Assembly: GCA_964393615.1 (NCBI GenBank)
Contig: CAYMUR010000049.1
Coordinates: 1-38,022, forward strand
Reading direction: 5' to 3'
Source of the DNA: CAYMUR01 sp964393615
GTDB lineage: Bacteria > Planctomycetota > Planctomycetia > Pirellulales > Pirellulaceae
DNA: 38,022 nucleotides
Made by a program: the position numbers and the translations under genes. This document shows, piece by piece, positions 1 through 8,082 of this stretch. The first letter of the stretch is position 1; each line of letters begins with the position of its first letter. The notes below the pieces were generated by a model. The model ran no database searches. It was not told the origin of the DNA and worked only from the letters and a program-made list of their open reading frames with translations.

Positions 1-105
1 CAAGTAAAGTTATTGATCGGCTTTTAACGTGGGCCACCGACCAACCACGACACGCCACTTCCACTTCAAGCTACCCGGTCGAAACCAGTTCGCCCCCAGT
101 GGAAC

Positions 106-151
106 GAGTCATTCGAAGGCAATTGTCAGGATGGCAATTGTCGAATGACTC
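106..151. terminator. Long hairpin downstream of uppP
   Basis: Positions 106-116 (GAGTCATTCGA) pair perfectly with 141-151, and the palindrome CAATTG at 120-125 pairs with a second copy at 135-140. The result is a 17-bp stem with a 3-nt bulge (117-119) and a 9-nt loop. It lies about 40 bp beyond the stop of the minus-strand uppP gene. No T-run follows on either strand, so a factor-independent terminator is only one reading; an mRNA 3' stabiliser or a bidirectional block is equally possible. The structure is directly visible; its role is inferred. Confidence 0.5.
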
Positions 152-188
152 CCACTCTTCCAATTCTTTCGTCAGCTTCTATTTTACG

Positions 189-1004
189 CTACGGACCGCC
201 GCCCGGCCATAGCTGCCAGGCCACGACAACTGCTCCTAACAGGAAACACCAGTAGGCAAACCGCGACAAATGACCTTGTTCCAGCCAATGAATCAGCCAC
301 CACAGCGAAAACAGGCCTACTATAAATGCCACGCAGGCTCCCAGTATTAGATGATTGATCGGTGTCGAAAGGGTAGCGTCTGTGGCCAAATCCTTGATTT
401 CTAGTACGGCGGCACCTGCGATGACTGGAATGGCCAGTAAAAAAGAAAAAGTTGCCGCCGACTCTTGTTGCAGTCCTAACCTGAGACCAGTCGAGATGGT
501 AGCGCCGCTGCGCGAGATTCCGGGTAAAATAGCGACGGCTTGGCTGATGCCAATGATCAGTGATTGAGAATACGTCATCGTTTGATAGTTCGAGCTTTTG
601 TCCTGTTCTGCGCGTTGGGCCCAGAGTAACATACTGCCTGTCACAAACAGCATGGCTCCTGCCAACAATGGATTGCTGAGCCATGGTTCGAAATATAGTT
701 TGATCGTCAAACCGACGATCACCGCCGGTAGGGTTCCCACTACCAGGAGTCCGATCACGCGCCGATCTTCGCCGATCAGCCGGCCAATGCGCTGCCAATA
801 AAAAACCAGAATTGACAATAATGTCCCCAGGTGAAGCACAATATTGATATCTGCCACATCCAGATTGGCGGTATTACTTTCGCTCGACAACGTAGCAAAC
901 CAGGCAGCCACGATGACAAGGTGTCCTGACGAACTGATGGGTAAAAACTCGGCCACACCCTGTACCAGCGCCAAAACAATGATTTGCCACAATGCCAGAC
1001 TCAT
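189..1004 (-). CDS. uppP: Undecaprenyl-diphosphatase UppP (BacA family)
   Basis: Integral membrane enzyme that dephosphorylates undecaprenyl diphosphate to the monophosphate lipid carrier used for peptidoglycan and other envelope polymers. It also gives the bacitracin-resistance trait of the family. The 271-residue product has the family's usual length and both signature motifs: QGVAEFLPISSSGHL at about residues 15-29, with the catalytic glutamate and the SSSGH motif, and LPGISRSGAT at 161-170, with the catalytic arginine. About eight hydrophobic segments are visible. The ATG at 1004-1002 starts directly with MSLALWQ, the expected N-terminus. It is transcribed divergently from panB across about 155 bp. 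The assignment is firm; the regulation is not visible. Confidence 0.96.
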   Translation of the reverse strand: MSLALWQIIVLALVQGVAEFLPISSSGHLVIVAAWFATLSSESNTANLDVADINIVLHLGTLLSILVFYWQRIGRLIGEDRRVIGLLVVGTLPAVIVGLTIKLYFEPWLSNPLLAGAMLFVTGSMLLWAQRAEQDKSSNYQTMTYSQSLIIGISQAVAILPGISRSGATISTGLRLGLQQESAATFSFLLAIPVIAGAAVLEIKDLATDATLSTPINHLILGACVAFIVGLFSLWWLIHWLEQGHLSRFAYWCFLLGAVVVAWQLWPGGGP

Positions 1005-1160
1005 TTATCATTCCTGTTGTCAGATAAGATGTTACAGCCCCGTAAAAAGCCACTTCCCGACAGCAGCGGTTGTCAGCCTAGCTTAGCGACGTCACAATGC
1101 CTAGAGTAAAACAGTTCAGACTGTTGTTCATCCACCGTTGTTTCAGCTTTGCAATTTCTT

Positions 1161-1961
1161 ATGTCGCCGTCAACTCAACGCATCACGGTTCCTCAGTTTA
1201 GTGCTATGAAGGCTGAGGGTCACAAGATTACGTTTCTAACGGCGTATGACTATGGGACCGCGGCATTATTGGATGCAACCGGGATCGAAGGGATCCTCGT
1301 GGGAGATAGCATGTCGATGGCAGTCCAAGGCCACACGACGACATTGCCGGTGACGTTGGATGAGATGATCTATCACGCCGAGATCGTGGGCAGGGCTGTT
1401 CAGCATGCTTTGGTGGTTGTCGACATGCCTTTTCCCAGCTATCACCTGGGAGTCCACCGGGCCATTGAAAATGCGGGGCGGATTCTCAAACAAACCCGGT
1501 GCCAGGCGGTCAAATTGGAAGGAGGAACCCAGCAGTCTGAAGTGATTGCAGGTCTTGTCGCGGCGGGCATTCCGGTCATGGCCCACGTTGGGCTGCGGCC
1601 ACAAAACGTCCATCAGTTGGGTGGGTACAAAGTCCAACGTGATGAACACCAATTGCTTGCCGATGCCGAAGCGGCCGAAGCAGCCGGTGCCTTCGCCATG
1701 GTCCTGGAGTGTATCCCGACTGCCATTGCTGAGAAAATTACACGTGCTGTCAGAATTCCGACGATTGGCATCGGGGCCGGATCTGCATGTGACGGTCAGG
1801 TCCTTGTTACGCATGACCTACTTGGTTTGACCAGCGGTTACGTACCACGTTTTGTAAAACAATATGCCAATTTAAAAGAAACCATTTCTAGTGCGGTGAC
1901 GCAGTTCCGGGATGATGTTCGCGAACAAACATTTCCCGGTGACGGACAGACTTACCGTTGA
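1161..1961 (+). CDS. panB: 3-methyl-2-oxobutanoate hydroxymethyltransferase
   Basis: First committed step of pantothenate (vitamin B5 / CoA) synthesis: transfers a hydroxymethyl group from 5,10-methylenetetrahydrofolate to 2-oxoisovalerate to give ketopantoate, in the cytoplasm. The 266-residue product matches PanB in length. It shows the TAYDYGTAALLDATG opening, the GDSMSMAVQGHTTTLPVT segment with the Mg-binding Asp, VVVDMPFPSYHLG, the KLEGG lysine segment, AHVGLRPQ, the catalytic Glu region LECIP and the terminal IGIGAG. An upstream in-frame TTG at 1149 is possible, but the ATG at 1161 leaves a normal N-terminus. No panC or panD neighbour is present in the window, so it is not in a pan operon here. 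Confidence 0.95.
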   Translation: MSPSTQRITVPQFSAMKAEGHKITFLTAYDYGTAALLDATGIEGILVGDSMSMAVQGHTTTLPVTLDEMIYHAEIVGRAVQHALVVVDMPFPSYHLGVHRAIENAGRILKQTRCQAVKLEGGTQQSEVIAGLVAAGIPVMAHVGLRPQNVHQLGGYKVQRDEHQLLADAEAAEAAGAFAMVLECIPTAIAEKITRAVRIPTIGIGAGSACDGQVLVTHDLLGLTSGYVPRFVKQYANLKETISSAVTQFRDDVREQTFPGDGQTYR

Positions 1962-1992
1962 TGTACTGGTCCATGATCTTTCACCTGGCATT

Positions 1993-2016
1993 GCCAATCG
2001 ATTGGCCTACGGTAGG
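1993..2016. repeat. Adjacent palindromes between panB and the DUF255 gene
   Basis: A perfect 14-bp palindrome (GCCAATCGATTGGC, 1993-2006) runs directly into an 11-bp one (CCTACGGTAGG, 2006-2016). They sit about 30 bp after the panB stop and 180 bp before the next gene's start. They could form a small cruciform or be an operator. There is no T-run, so it is not a standard terminator. Function unknown. Confidence 0.35.
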
Positions 2017-2196
2017 TCGATGTTTGTCCAGCGTGACAGGACTGTGCTTGATTTCTCGTGAGACGAGTGGGCTCACACCACGGATACACCCTGGCGACCA
2101 TCCTGACATTGTCGGGCATCCTTTGTAAGACTTGAATTGAGCCTGTTGTTACACTGTTTAATTTGTTGTCATCGGCGGCGAAAAGGTAATCAGAAG

Positions 2197-4272
2197 ATGT
2201 CCAATCAACTGGCCAACGAAACAAGTCCCTACCTCTTGCAGCATCAGAACAATCCTGTGGACTGGCATCCCTGGGGACCTCAGGCCCTGGCAAAATCGGT
2301 GGAGGAAGACAAGCCTATTTTCTTATCCATTGGCTATGCCGCTTGTCACTGGTGTCACGTGATGGAACATGAAAGTTTCGAAGACCTGGGAATAGCACGT
2401 TCATTAAATGAACAATTCGTATGCATCAAGGTAGATCGGGAGGAAAGGCCCGATCTGGATCAGATTTATATGCATGCCGTACAACTCATGACCGGGCATG
2501 GTGGCTGGCCAATGTCGGTTTTCTTGACTCCCCAGTTGCAACCATTTTATGGTGGCACGTATTGGCCTCCCCACGCGTCGCGCGGCATGGCCGGTTTTGA
2601 CCAGGTGATTGCTGCGGTGTCGGATGCCTGGCAAAATCGCCGTGATCAAGCCTTGGAACAGGCGGGAAAAATTACCGAACATCTGGTCCAATTGGGTGCG
2701 AGTAAGGCAACCTCTGACCCGTTACAACTTGATGTATTACGCATGGCTGAAACAAAAATGGAACAGATATTTGATTTTACTCACGGTGGATTTGGGCGAG
2801 CGCCCAAGTTTCCACATCCGATGGATCTACAGGTCCTACTCCGTGTCTGGTGCCGCTGGCCACGCGATGGCGTATTGAACATGGTGACGCTCAATCTCGA
2901 CAAGATGGCTTGCGGCGGTATTTATGATCATTTGGGAGGTGGATTTGCCCGTTATTCTGTGGATGAACGTTGGTTGGTGCCACACTTTGAAAAAATGCTC
3001 TATGACAATGCCCTCCTGGCAGGCGCTTATCTGGATGGATATCTGGCGACCGGAAAGAACGAATATGCATGTATCGCTCGCGAGACGCTTGATTATGTTT
3101 TGAACTACATGACGGATGCGCGTGGTGGTTTTCACAGTACCGAAGACGCGGACAGTGAAGGGGAAGAAGGAAAATTCTATGTCTGGACACCTGATGAAAT
3201 TCAAGCCGTATTAGGACCGGAGCTGGGTACACGTTTCTGTTATGTATATGACGTGAGTGCCGAAGGAAACTTTGAGGGAAAAAACATTCTTCATTTGCCC
3301 AAGACGATTGACCAGTGTGCTTCGATTCGCGGATGGAATGTCGAGCAACTTCGTGAAGAACTGGCTGGAGCGAGAAAGAAATTGCTGGCCGAGCGAGATG
3401 CCAGGATACGTCCGGGAAAAGATGATAAAATCTTGGTGAACTGGAATGGCCTGATGATCGATGCACTGGCACGTGCGGCGGGAATTCTCGAATCAAGCGG
3501 CAGGGACTCATCGGATAAGTATCTACAGGCTGCCACACGCGCTGCTGATTTTATCCTGACCCATTTGCGCTGCGAGGATGGTGGCTTACTCCATTGCTGG
3601 CGGTTGGGCCAAGCTAAATTGGATGCTTATCTGGACGATTATGCGTGTTTGATTAACGCCCTGGTCAGTCTCTACGAGACCAGCTTCGAAGAACGCTGGA
3701 TTGACGAGGCGGTGCGACTGGCGGACATTCTACTGGCGAAGTTTTATGATGCCGAGGGAAGCGGATTCTTTTATACGGCCAGCGATCACGAACAGCTGAT
3801 AGCCCGTAATAAGGACGTCCACGACAGTTCGGTCCCTAGTGGTAATGCCATGGCCGCGACCGCGCTATTAAGGCTGGGTAAGCTTTGTGGGCGTCGTGAT
3901 TATAGGGACGCTGTCTACGGGACTTTGCAGGCGACCTTGGATCTCATGAAACAATCTCCGACAGGAACCGGCCAGATGCTCATTGCCTTGGATATGTTCA
4001 TCGGCCCCACGCCAGAAATTGTTGTCTTGGGTGACCCATCCAGTCCAGAGACGGGTAAAGCGCTCGCTAATCTGCGCAGCCGCTATGTACCGAACTACGT
4101 AGTCGCCTGTCGTAAGATGCCTCAGACGAGCAGGTCGTCATGCTTGGATCCGCTGTTTCAAGGTAAGCAGACAAGCAAAGAGCCAACGGTTTACATTTGT
4201 CAAGACTTTACCTGTCAAGCTCCCGTTGAGGGGACCGATGCTGCGATCGCAGCCTGGGACCAGCTTCTTTGA
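2197..4272 (+). CDS. DUF255 thioredoxin-fold protein (YyaL/SSP411 family)
   Basis: A 691-residue protein of the widely conserved YyaL / spermatogenesis-associated-protein-20 family. It has an N-terminal thioredoxin-like DUF255 domain followed by an (alpha/alpha)6-barrel resembling N-acylglucosamine 2-epimerases. The N-terminus reads ETSPYLLQHQNNPVDWHPWG, and the family CxxC is present as C50-H-W-C53 inside GYAACHWCHVMEHESF. KVDREERPDLDQIYM and GGWPMSVFLTP follow, all classic for the family. The barrel shows GGIYDHLGGGFARYSVD and HFEKMLYDNALL. ATG 2197 is chosen over an upstream in-frame TTG at 2137 because conserved sequence begins right after it and AAAAGG lies about 10 bp upstream. The biochemical function of the family is unsettled; no signal peptide is seen, so it is probably cytoplasmic. 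Confidence 0.92.
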   Translation: MSNQLANETSPYLLQHQNNPVDWHPWGPQALAKSVEEDKPIFLSIGYAACHWCHVMEHESFEDLGIARSLNEQFVCIKVDREERPDLDQIYMHAVQLMTGHGGWPMSVFLTPQLQPFYGGTYWPPHASRGMAGFDQVIAAVSDAWQNRRDQALEQAGKITEHLVQLGASKATSDPLQLDVLRMAETKMEQIFDFTHGGFGRAPKFPHPMDLQVLLRVWCRWPRDGVLNMVTLNLDKMACGGIYDHLGGGFARYSVDERWLVPHFEKMLYDNALLAGAYLDGYLATGKNEYACIARETLDYVLNYMTDARGGFHSTEDADSEGEEGKFYVWTPDEIQAVLGPELGTRFCYVYDVSAEGNFEGKNILHLPKTIDQCASIRGWNVEQLREELAGARKKLLAERDARIRPGKDDKILVNWNGLMIDALARAAGILESSGRDSSDKYLQAATRAADFILTHLRCEDGGLLHCWRLGQAKLDAYLDDYACLINALVSLYETSFEERWIDEAVRLADILLAKFYDAEGSGFFYTASDHEQLIARNKDVHDSSVPSGNAMAATALLRLGKLCGRRDYRDAVYGTLQATLDLMKQSPTGTGQMLIALDMFIGPTPEIVVLGDPSSPETGKALANLRSRYVPNYVVACRKMPQTSRSSCLDPLFQGKQTSKEPTVYICQDFTCQAPVEGTDAAIAAWDQLL

Positions 4273-4521
4273 AGGAGCCAAGTCGTCTGGATGGTTTCTC
4301 CGCCATGACAACGGACCCGAGTTTAGTGCGGCGATTAATCTGAATCGAATGCTGCCATCATGCAAAAAGATGTCTGGAACCAAGAGGTCATTCGAGATCT
4401 GTGTGGAAATGTTTGCCAGGCTCCGATGTTGTGCCCTGTCACTAGCTCATTGACAAAAGTCTTGGTAGGGTAGACTAGTGCTGAGCTTGGTTTGAAATAC
4501 ACATGCGATGGAAGTAATACC

Positions 4522-4887
4522 ATGTCGAATACCAGCAAAATATGCGGAGATGAGATTGTTGACTTTGCCGAGATTCCCAGCGTTCCTTGCCCCTGTGGAA
4601 CTAGCCAACGCGCCTATGCCGACGTCGCTGATTTTTCGGGTACGTTACATGTAGTACAGGTGTCGACAGACGCACGTACCCATTACCACAAGCGGTTAAC
4701 AGAAATGTACTATATTCTGGAATGTGATCGTGATGCCCAGATGCAGTTAGCCGAAGAGCGGATTCAGTTAAAACCTGGTATGAGTGTACTGATTCGTCCT
4801 GGCGTACGTCATCGGGCGATCGGTTGTATGAAGGTGCTCAATATTGTCTTGCCCAAGTTTGACCCGGCTGATGAATGGTTCGATTGA
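4522..4887 (+). CDS. Small single-domain cupin protein
   Basis: A 121-residue protein forming one cupin beta-barrel. The first cupin motif is recognisable as THYHKRLTEMYYILE, giving candidate metal ligands H54, H56 and E61. The second is PGMSVLIRPGVRHRAIG, with H97. This is a complete 3-His/1-Glu ligand set, so a metal-bound enzyme or sugar/small-molecule binding protein is likely, but the substrate cannot be read from the sequence. The N-terminus carries a CPCG pair of cysteines (23 and 25). ATG 4522 is preferred over an in-frame TTG at 4492. It stands alone between the DUF255 gene and a terminator-like hairpin. Confidence 0.85.
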   Translation: MSNTSKICGDEIVDFAEIPSVPCPCGTSQRAYADVADFSGTLHVVQVSTDARTHYHKRLTEMYYILECDRDAQMQLAEERIQLKPGMSVLIRPGVRHRAIGCMKVLNIVLPKFDPADEWFD

Positions 4888-4893
4888 CGTCAA

Positions 4894-4924
4894 CTGGCGA
4901 GAGCCAGCGCCGAATCATTTTTTT
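4894..4924 (+). terminator. Probable intrinsic terminator after the cupin gene
   Basis: CTGGC (4894-4898) and GCCAG (4903-4907) form a 5-bp GC-rich stem with a GAGA tetraloop, followed 10 nt later by a run of seven T (4918-4924). It starts 7 bp after the cupin stop codon. The gap between stem and T-run is longer than ideal, so confidence is moderate. Confidence 0.45.
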
Positions 4925-5258
4925 AGTGACGTGCCTTGAGCATGATCTGTGCGGAATTGTGGATTGCGGGAGAAAACAGGGTCTTCAGGGTGCGATGCCA
5001 CATGCATCAGTTTTCAGATATGCTTCGTCATCAATAAATCAGAAGATCTCGGCAAATAACAAGAAAAGATGGTTTTGTTCGTGGAGCCTTCTCTTGATTC
5101 CGCAAGCAAAAGTAGTTGCATCTTGTCAAGAATTCTGGGACAATGCGTAACTGTTATGTTCGCTCTGTAGTGCGATCAGTTGTAATGCCAACCAACAAGA
5201 GTTGTTGTTCTTCTGTATTTTAACGCAATGGATTTTCTGGACTTCCTTTGGTGATTGA
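4925..5258. other. Gene-free stretch before the DUF1559 gene
   Basis: Only short, unconvincing open frames are present here on either strand. The segment presumably contains the promoter and 5' leader of the DUF1559 gene, but I cannot point to a promoter with confidence. No repeats or structured RNA were recognised. Confidence 0.4.
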
Positions 5259-6350
5259 ATGAAAATGAATAAACGCCCGAACGGTTTCACGCTGGTTGAG
5301 CTTTTGGTGGTGATTGCCATCATTGCAATTTTGATAGCATTGTTGCTTCCTGCTGTGCAAGCAGCCCGCGAGGCGGCGCGACGTATTCAGTGTACGAATC
5401 ATATCAAGCAGATTTCTTTAGCAGCCCTGAACCATGAAAGTGCGTATGGTTCGCTACCGCCTGGATTGCCAGGTTGTCATCGTAACAATCGGCGTACCCA
5501 ATGTGCCCAGGTGGGAACGCAGCTGGGGAATTATTGTGCCGGGCCAAATTGGCTATCCAATTTGTTGCCTCATCTCGAGGAGGCGGTACGTGACGAGGAC
5601 CTGGACAATTGCATGATGGGTTCTGGTGATGGATGGAATGCAGCCGATGACTGTGAACACGCTGCTTTTAATGGTGTCGGTCGAACGACTCCCGGTTTTT
5701 TTCGTTGTCCGAGTGCCGAAGTAATGACTGTTATTCACGAGTCGACGGTGACTGCGTTTGAGGCCCTAAACAAGGGAAACTATGCTGCTTGTTTTGGTGC
5801 CGACACCTGGAGTGTTTGGGATAGTGCTATTCCGGATGAACGGTTGTTGGCAGGCGCCTACCAGGTGAATATGGTGGCTGAACTCACCGATGGTGAAAAT
5901 TCCCACAAGTGTTTAAATTTAGGAAAGTCACGTCGGGCATTGGGCAAAGGTGTCAAATTGGCGGCCATTGAGGATGGGACTTCGAATACGATTGCCTACA
6001 GCGAATTGCTTGCTGTTGACCATCGCCAAGACTTGCGCGGAGTCTGGGTCAGTGCTGCCATGGGAGGGTCGATTTTTTCAGGTCGGTTTACACCCAATTC
6101 AGAGGAACCGGACATGATTGTCGGTTGTGCTCCTAATCTTGCCGCGGGTGATCCCAGGCCCTGTGTCGCGGTTTCTGGCAGTGGGGCGTGTAACGCCTAT
6201 GCAGCGGCACGGAGCGGGCATCCGGGTGGCGTGGTAGCTGGTCGAGTGGATGGATCAGTGCATTATATCAGTGATTCGATTAATTTAAGTCTGTGGCAAT
6301 CGCTGTGTACGCGTGAACGTGGAGAGGTGCTCAATGACACTTCACTATGA
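5259..6350 (+). CDS. DUF1559 prepilin-like protein (type II secretion/pseudopilin N-terminus)
   Basis: Member of the family greatly expanded in planctomycetes: an N-terminal type IV prepilin-like methylation/cleavage motif plus a DUF1559 (SBP_bac_10) domain. The N-terminus MKMNKRPNGFTLVELLVVIA gives a predicted prepilin peptidase cut after G9, the conserved Glu14 and a hydrophobic helix to about residue 33. AREAARRIQCTNHIKQISLAALNHESAYGSLPPG follows, with the usual ARRxxCxNxxKQxxLA pattern. The C-terminus has the family ending, here SGHPGGVVAGRVDGSVHYISDSI. The 363 residues are normal for the family. The protein is expected to be membrane-anchored and periplasmic; its assembly into a pilus or pseudopilus is presumed, not shown. 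It heads the same-strand cluster running to about 9.36 kb. Confidence 0.93.
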   Translation: MKMNKRPNGFTLVELLVVIAIIAILIALLLPAVQAAREAARRIQCTNHIKQISLAALNHESAYGSLPPGLPGCHRNNRRTQCAQVGTQLGNYCAGPNWLSNLLPHLEEAVRDEDLDNCMMGSGDGWNAADDCEHAAFNGVGRTTPGFFRCPSAEVMTVIHESTVTAFEALNKGNYAACFGADTWSVWDSAIPDERLLAGAYQVNMVAELTDGENSHKCLNLGKSRRALGKGVKLAAIEDGTSNTIAYSELLAVDHRQDLRGVWVSAAMGGSIFSGRFTPNSEEPDMIVGCAPNLAAGDPRPCVAVSGSGACNAYAAARSGHPGGVVAGRVDGSVHYISDSINLSLWQSLCTRERGEVLNDTSL

Positions 6351-6665
6351 GGGTGCTGATCAAACGAGAAATTAGGGATTATGCTAGGAGTGGCTGGAGT
6401 CTTGCTGGTTGTTTGCGGATGGACCCACAATTCGCCTAAGGACCCGATCTTATCTGCCATGGAGTGTTGGTTGCCAGGAGAATGTTCCATTGTCCAATTG
6501 ACATGATCGTCCATGGCTTGGAAAATTGGTGATACCATTCACGATTGCAAAGGTGGCACGGCAACAGTTTTCTGTGACGTCCCATGTGACTTATACGGAG
6601 GGCAACCAGTGAATCGTGTTCCCGACATTTGCTTTAAAAGCAACATTTATGTAGGTGTTTCCAAG
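6351..6665. other. Spacer between the DUF1559 gene and the lipoprotein gene
   Basis: This 315-bp spacer has no convincing gene. It contains one 41-codon open frame with a hydrophobic start (6381-6506) and an in-frame upstream extension of the next gene (6513-6665) that is cysteine-rich and not recognisable. Either could be chance. No terminator or known RNA was seen. Confidence 0.4.
6381..6506 (+). CDS. Possible 41-residue small membrane peptide
   Basis: An ATG-initiated frame begins MLGVAGVLLVVCGWTHNSPK and ends ECSIVQLT. It has a short hydrophobic N-terminus followed by a polar, cysteine-containing tail. The would-be lipobox (LVVC) has valine at -1 and is therefore not canonical. Its position between a DUF1559 gene and a lipoprotein gene, on the same strand, is the only contextual support. 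It may simply be a chance open frame. Confidence 0.18.
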   Translation: MLGVAGVLLVVCGWTHNSPKDPILSAMECWLPGECSIVQLT

Positions 6666-7046
6666 ATGACACAACGAGTTGTTTCTTATTTTCTGTCTTT
6701 GGTGATGTGGATTGCTGTTTTAGGATTCACAGGGTGTTCCCAGGAAGATCCCTTTCCGCCAGGAGATAAAGGAGCTGTTTATGACCTGACACGTTCTGTA
6801 TCCGATGCGGCAGGCAGGCCTAGGTTTGCCGATCTTTTTGCAGAAGGTGCGGTGCCAGACAAAACACAAGAAGAAAAAATGAATCTTCTTGTCTGTATTC
6901 CCGAAGGGGACATCCAATTTGAAAGCGATACCGTTAAATTCGAGGTGACTGTTGAAGATATGAAAGCCAATGCGACGGTGATGACATGGTCCGCTCGCAA
7001 AGTAGGCGAGACTTGGAAATTGACGGACGTACCTCTACCTCCCTAA
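6666..7046 (+). CDS. Small secreted lipoprotein of unknown function
   Basis: A 126-residue protein whose N-terminus is a lipoprotein signal: MTQRVVSYFLSLVMWIAVLGFTGC, with the probable lipidated cysteine at residue 24 (lipobox FTGC). The mature part is short and mostly polar (acidic/basic). It ends in a beta-rich segment, FEVTVEDMKANATVMTWSARKVGETWKLTDVPLPP, which looks like the last strands of a small sheet domain of the kind found in cystatin/SnoaL-like folds; that resemblance is only an impression. ATG 6666 is chosen because an upstream in-frame start at 6513 would bury the signal peptide. It lies 18 bp upstream of the 337-residue membrane protein gene and is probably cotranscribed with it. 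Confidence 0.7.
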   Translation: MTQRVVSYFLSLVMWIAVLGFTGCSQEDPFPPGDKGAVYDLTRSVSDAAGRPRFADLFAEGAVPDKTQEEKMNLLVCIPEGDIQFESDTVKFEVTVEDMKANATVMTWSARKVGETWKLTDVPLPP

Positions 7047-7064
7047 CTGCTGTCCAGCGACGAG

Positions 7065-8078
7065 ATGAATTCTCGATGTACCAAACAGTGGATCGTTTCG
7101 CCATGGTTTGACCTCTGTTTTTTTTGTAATCTGTGGTGGCTTGTTGCTTGCCTGCCCCTGATGGTGTCAGCGGAAGGCACGTCACGCTTGGAGTTCTGGC
7201 AAGTCTATTTTCTGACGACGCCGCATCGTTGGTTGACATTGATTCTGGTTGTGACGGACTCGGACCGCCGACAGGGTCGAAATTTTCTATTCCTTGGTTT
7301 AGCTGTACTGGCCGCCATCGTCGTCCTTGGCACCTATTGGTGGACCGACGCCTTTTTGTGTCTTGCCATGGTCGACTATGTGTGGAATTCATGGCATTTT
7401 GCATCTCAGCATGGTGGTGTGCTACGCATTTATTCACGAAAGCATGGCGGTGGACGGCCGTGGTTGGAAACGATTTGTGTCCGTATTTTTGTGACGTATG
7501 TCTGTTTGAGGTTGGCGGGTTGGACGACGGGTTGGGCCGAATCCATTCCTCTCATGGTGGTGACCATTCGTTGGATGGACGGTTTGGTTCTCCTGTTGCC
7601 CATGATCCTGCTGTTGACCGAAATGGTTAGTCGTCAGACGGGGCGTGGCCTGGCAAAAACGGTTTATTTGATTAGTGTGATGAGTCTCTATGTTTCGCTG
7701 TTGCTAAGTTTGCGATCGGGGTACCACCGGCTTGTGATCACGCTCACGGTAGCATCGGCAGCATTCCACGCGATAGAGTATTTGGCTGTTGTGACTTATT
7801 ATGCCGGGCGCCGCCGTGAATTCGGTTCCAGGGCATTATTTCAAATGATGGCCAAGCGGTGGTTAGAACTGTTAGCGATCTTTGTGATTGGTTTTGGTGC
7901 TTTTGCCAGTTATGTCGACCATTTTCATTTACAAATATGGTTAGGTCTCAATTTCTGGGCGGCTTTCTTGCATTATGCTTACGATGGGTTGATCTGGAAG
8001 CTGCGACAACCCGTTACGGCAAACACGTTAGATGTGGAGTTGCCTGCTTCGTCGACGGCTACGAGGGAGGTTTCTTGA
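7065..8078 (+). CDS. Multi-pass membrane protein with conserved-looking histidine motifs, function unknown
   Basis: A 337-residue protein with roughly seven to nine hydrophobic segments. I do not recognise it as a named family. Its histidines cluster at or near membrane segments in short aromatic-rich motifs: TTPHRW (H54), WHFASQHGG (H111, H116), FHAIEY (H235) and FLHYAYDG (H303). Such arrangements occur in membrane metalloenzymes, for example Brp/Blh carotene dioxygenases or desaturase/hydroxylase-type proteins. The exact motifs of those families are not present, so this is only an analogy. It is followed after 4 bp by the TPR membrane protein gene and preceded by a lipoprotein gene 18 bp away, which points to an operon with an envelope role. 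Confidence 0.75.
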   Translation: MNSRCTKQWIVSPWFDLCFFCNLWWLVACLPLMVSAEGTSRLEFWQVYFLTTPHRWLTLILVVTDSDRRQGRNFLFLGLAVLAAIVVLGTYWWTDAFLCLAMVDYVWNSWHFASQHGGVLRIYSRKHGGGRPWLETICVRIFVTYVCLRLAGWTTGWAESIPLMVVTIRWMDGLVLLLPMILLLTEMVSRQTGRGLAKTVYLISVMSLYVSLLLSLRSGYHRLVITLTVASAAFHAIEYLAVVTYYAGRRREFGSRALFQMMAKRWLELLAIFVIGFGAFASYVDHFHLQIWLGLNFWAAFLHYAYDGLIWKLRQPVTANTLDVELPASSTATREVS

Positions 8079-8082
8079 AACG

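Noticed and set aside
184..798. A 204-codon minus-strand open frame
   Set aside because: It overlaps uppP in another frame, and uppP has unmistakable family motifs.
2891..3538. A 215-codon minus-strand open frame
   Set aside because: It is the antisense shadow of the DUF255 gene, with a composition typical of such shadows.
6513..6665. N-terminal extension of the lipoprotein gene
   Set aside because: It would place the lipoprotein signal in mid-protein; the extension is unlike any known domain.
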